Shown: one piece after another, positions 61,900 through 64,000 of the stretch
How positions within the stretch are numbered: position 1 is the stretch's first letter
Layout of the letters: each line of letters starts with the position of its first letter
Source: Acidobacteriota bacterium
GTDB lineage: Bacteria; Acidobacteriota; Vicinamibacteria; Vicinamibacterales; JAKQTR01
Direction of reading: 5' to 3'
Length of the DNA: 64,000 nt
Assembly (NCBI GenBank): GCA_026393755.1
Contig: JAPKZO010000021.1
Span: forward strand, 35,535-99,534
The notes under the pieces: model-generated
The model's database searches: none
What the model saw: only the letters and a program-made list of their open reading frames with translations
What the model was told of the DNA's origin: nothing
Program-made: the position numbers and the translations under genes

Positions 61900-62859
61900 C
61901 TAACACCGGTGCCATGCCTTCATAACCAGTTGCTCGGCGGCTGAGACGATTTTCGCCGCCGAGAAACCGTACTTGTCGATCATCGCCAGGTAATTGCCGC
62001 TTTCGGCAAATCGGTCATCAAGACCCAGGTGATCGAACGGCACCGGTTGCTCCTTCAAGAGCAGGGCCGCCAAATCATAGCCAAGGCCGTTCCGCTTCTG
62101 GTGGTTCTCGGCAACGAGGAGCGAACCGGTCCGCCGAACCGATTGCAGTACGCCGGCGGCGTCCACGGGTTTTACCGAGTACAGGTCGAGGACCTCCGCC
62201 TCGATTCCCTTGGCCGCGAGCGTGTCCGCCGCCTGGAGCGCCTGGAACACGATGTCGCCGTAACTGGCGATCGTGATGTCCCTTCCAGCGCGGACGATCT
62301 TGGAGCCGCCAATCTCGAATGTCTCGCCGGCCTCGTAGCACTCGTACAGGGGATCGCGCATGAGTCGGACGAAGATCGGCCCCGGTGTCGCGAGGGCCAG
62401 GTCGCAGGCCGCCCGCGCCGACACCGAATCCGCCGGCACGAGTACCTTCATGTTCGGCAGCGTGGTCATGAACGCAATGTCTTCGGACCCCTGATGGGTC
62501 ACCCCATCAATCGCCGCCGTCAACCCTCCATGAGACGCGTACAACTTGACGTTCAGTTTCGGATAGCAGATGAAAGAGCGGACCGCCTCGAGCGCGCGCA
62601 TGGTCATGAACACGCTGTATCCAGCGACAAAGACCGTCCTGCCGCCGGCGGCCATGCCTGCCGCCGCGGCCATCGTATTGAGTTCGGCAATCCCCATGTT
62701 GAAGTAGCGGGCGGGATAGGCGTCGCCGAACATGTTCGACAAGCTCGACTTGCCGAGATCGCTCTCGAACAGGACAAAATCGGCATCGTCGGCCCCGCGT
62801 TCCAGCACGCGTTCGCCGAATGCGCGCCTCGTCGCGAATGTCGCCTTCGTTAGACTCAT
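61900..62859 (-). CDS. Transketolase, C-terminal subunit
   Basis: 319 residues with the pyrimidine-binding and C-terminal domains of transketolase as a separate chain: FESDLGKSSL, YFNMGIAELNTMAAAAGMA (the catalytic Glu region), and LDLYSVKPVDAAGV in the C-domain. Split transketolases form heterotetramers with the N-subunit encoded upstream; the two genes overlap by 4 bp (ATGA), indicating coupled translation. The two-chain form also occurs in sulfosugar transketolase pathways. The substrate is not determined. Confidence 0.88.
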   Translation of the reverse strand: MSLTKATFATRRAFGERVLERGADDADFVLFESDLGKSSLSNMFGDAYPARYFNMGIAELNTMAAAAGMAAGGRTVFVAGYSVFMTMRALEAVRSFICYPKLNVKLYASHGGLTAAIDGVTHQGSEDIAFMTTLPNMKVLVPADSVSARAACDLALATPGPIFVRLMRDPLYECYEAGETFEIGGSKIVRAGRDITIASYGDIVFQALQAADTLAAKGIEAEVLDLYSVKPVDAAGVLQSVRRTGSLLVAENHQKRNGLGYDLAALLLKEQPVPFDHLGLDDRFAESGNYLAMIDKYGFSAAKIVSAAEQLVMKAWHRC

Positions 62860-63698
62860 GTCCGCCCCGCCCGCAGCTCGGCGACGGCTCGCGCATACTG
62901 CTCATCGTTCGGAGCCTTCGCGTGCCACTCCGTAGTGTTCTCCATGAAATGCACGCCCTTGCCCTTGATCGTCTTCGCGATGACGCAGACCGGGCCGCTG
63001 CGATAGTCTCGCGCCGCCTGAAGGGTCGTCAAGATGTCCAGCATGTCGTGCCCGTCCATCTTCATGACCTTCCAGTTGAAGGCCTCGAACTTCTTGTCAA
63101 TCGGCTCCATCGGCATCACGGATTCACACGGACCATCCGTCTGCAGACCATTCCGGTCAACGATGAAGACCAGGTTGCCCAGTTTGTACTTCGCCGCCGA
63201 AGCCGATGTCTCCCATATGACGCCCTCATCGAGCTCGCCATCGCCTAGCAGCGCCCAGACGTCGTAATCCTTGCCCAACATCCTCCCCTCGAGCGCCATC
63301 CCGACAGCCTGGCACGCGCCCATGCCGAGGGAACCGGACGTCGCTTCGATCCCCGGGACGGTTCCCTTGACCGGGTGTCCCTGGAGCCTGCTGCCCAATC
63401 GCCGGAGCGTCTTCAGTTCCTCGACCGGAAAGTAGCCGCGCAATGCCAGCGCGGCGTACAGGACCGGACAGGAATGCCCCTTCGAAAGAACAAAGCGGTC
63501 GCGATCGGCCATGTCCGGATCGTTCGGATCGATTCGCATGGTCTCGAAATAGAGCGCCGTAACGATGTCCGCCGCGCCAAGGCCCGGGCTAACGTGTCCG
63601 GATTGCGCCTCATGAACCATGTCGATAATGTGGAACCGGACCGCTTGAGCAATCAGGTCCAGTTCAGTAGTCCTACTGGCCAATTCCGTTGCGCACAC
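62856..63698 (-). CDS. Transketolase, N-terminal subunit
   Basis: 280 residues carrying the thiamine-diphosphate-binding domain: GDGELDEGVIWE and KLGNLVFIVDRNGLQ (ThDP/Mg motif GDGx...N), with SKGHSCPVLYAAL and GSRLQGHP for substrate phosphate or donor binding. It lies 86 bp after the preceding gene on the same strand, with a strong hairpin between, so it may begin a new transcript or be attenuated. Its partner is the C-terminal subunit overlapping at 62856-62859. Confidence 0.9.
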   Translation of the reverse strand: MCATELASRTTELDLIAQAVRFHIIDMVHEAQSGHVSPGLGAADIVTALYFETMRIDPNDPDMADRDRFVLSKGHSCPVLYAALALRGYFPVEELKTLRRLGSRLQGHPVKGTVPGIEATSGSLGMGACQAVGMALEGRMLGKDYDVWALLGDGELDEGVIWETSASAAKYKLGNLVFIVDRNGLQTDGPCESVMPMEPIDKKFEAFNWKVMKMDGHDMLDILTTLQAARDYRSGPVCVIAKTIKGKGVHFMENTTEWHAKAPNDEQYARAVAELRAGRT

Positions 63699-63722
63699 TC
63701 AGGCACCTCATGCGAGGACACA

Positions 63723-63755
63723 AACGGCCGCAAAGTGAAATGCTTTGCGGCCGTT
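63723..63755 (-). terminator. Hairpin terminator between catabolic genes
   Basis: A 13-bp perfect stem (AACGGCCGCAAAG at 63723-63735 with CTTTGCGGCCGTT at 63743-63755) and a 7-base loop, on the minus strand after the stop at 63785, followed by TTTGTGT. Strong terminator or partial attenuator before tktN. Confidence 0.8.
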
Positions 63756-63784
63756 CGTGGGCTTTCGCCGTGGCTCTTGTCGCC

Positions 63785-64000
63785 CTAGGCCAGCCAGGGA
63801 CGGGTTCTGCCGAGCTTGTCCTTGTCCAGGAGGATCTGCTTGGCGACGTTCGTGTTGTCGGCGACTTGAAAATCGTACATGCCCGCGACCACGAAATCGC
63901 AGCCGTTCTGGAAGCAGAACTTGAAGGCATCCCGTGGGGCAATCGCGCCCGCCGCCAAGACCTTGAATCCAATCCACGGAACCTTGACGCTCGCCATGAA
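63785..64000 (-). CDS. C-terminus of unidentified alpha/beta-barrel-like protein (partial, right edge)
   Basis: The last 71 codons of a gene whose start lies beyond the window. The segment VPWIGFKVLAAGAIAPRDAFKFCFQNGCDF followed by VAGMYDFQV has the alternating strand-helix look of the final part of a TIM barrel (gly-rich phosphate-binding-type turns AAGAI and AGM). Similar C-termini occur in uncharacterised Planctomycetes and Acidobacteriota proteins by recollection. Position next to transketolase suggests a sugar isomerase or aldolase; this is inference. Confidence 0.55.
   Translation of the reverse strand, partial: FMASVKVPWIGFKVLAAGAIAPRDAFKFCFQNGCDFVVAGMYDFQVADNTNVAKQILLDKDKLGRTRPWLA

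Overview
The window is high-GC, densely coded bacterial chromosome. Two large Oar-like TonB-dependent receptors with carboxypeptidase-regulatory N-termini, a secreted VWA protein of the kind frequent in Acidobacteriota, a TPR-fused sulfatase-like protein and the general codon and promoter style (many TAGAAT or TATACT -10 boxes) point to an acidobacterium, most likely of the Vicinamibacteria type. No rRNA, complete insertion sequence or CRISPR array is visible. Two tRNA genes are present (Lys-TTT and Glu-TTC).

1-9.2 kb is housekeeping: HflX (cut by the left edge), a Sua5/YrdC enzyme, an MFS exporter, an acyl-CoA dehydrogenase, a cysteine desulfurase followed by mnmA (sulfur donor and tRNA 2-thiolation), trxB-trxA and glgA. 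9.3-23.9 kb is mostly cell envelope: a membrane-anchored sulfatase-like/TPR protein, two TonB receptors (one with a small partner gene), FdhE, a D,D-carboxypeptidase, a glutaredoxin and the VWA protein.

24.1-35.5 kb is an accessory region. Tandem repeats follow both tRNA genes. The tRNA-Glu gene is followed by a GIY-YIG nuclease gene, a serine-recombinase remnant, a DEDDh exonuclease/BRCT protein with an unknown basic partner, and short copies of the tRNA-Glu 3' end. Further on lie a large M14 metallopeptidase and an overlapping small-protein/nucleotidyltransferase pair. 35.6-47 kb holds exported proteins of unknown function, a hybrid histidine kinase, RlmD, an Uup-type ABC-F protein and a HI0933-type flavoprotein.

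47-56.1 kb is the clearest functional unit: two convergent operons for anaerobic aromatic degradation. The plus strand carries the three subunits of a 4-hydroxybenzoyl-CoA reductase, including the beta-subunit cysteines for the extra [4Fe-4S] cluster, plus an HMGL-like enzyme. The minus strand carries had, oah (bamA), dch and a short-chain dehydrogenase, which would take cyclohexadienoyl-CoA to the ring-opened product. No benzoyl-CoA reductase is in the window.

56.2-64 kb contains a lipoprotein serine hydrolase and a probable sugar or sulfosugar catabolic set: a CoA-acylating-type aldehyde dehydrogenase, a ThuA-like protein, IolB, a split transketolase and the C-terminus of an unidentified protein at the right edge.

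A 19-21 bp palindrome (core AATCACTCCCGGAGTGATT) recurs at four loci, three times in tandem near 45.65 kb, and is a notable unexplained repeat.
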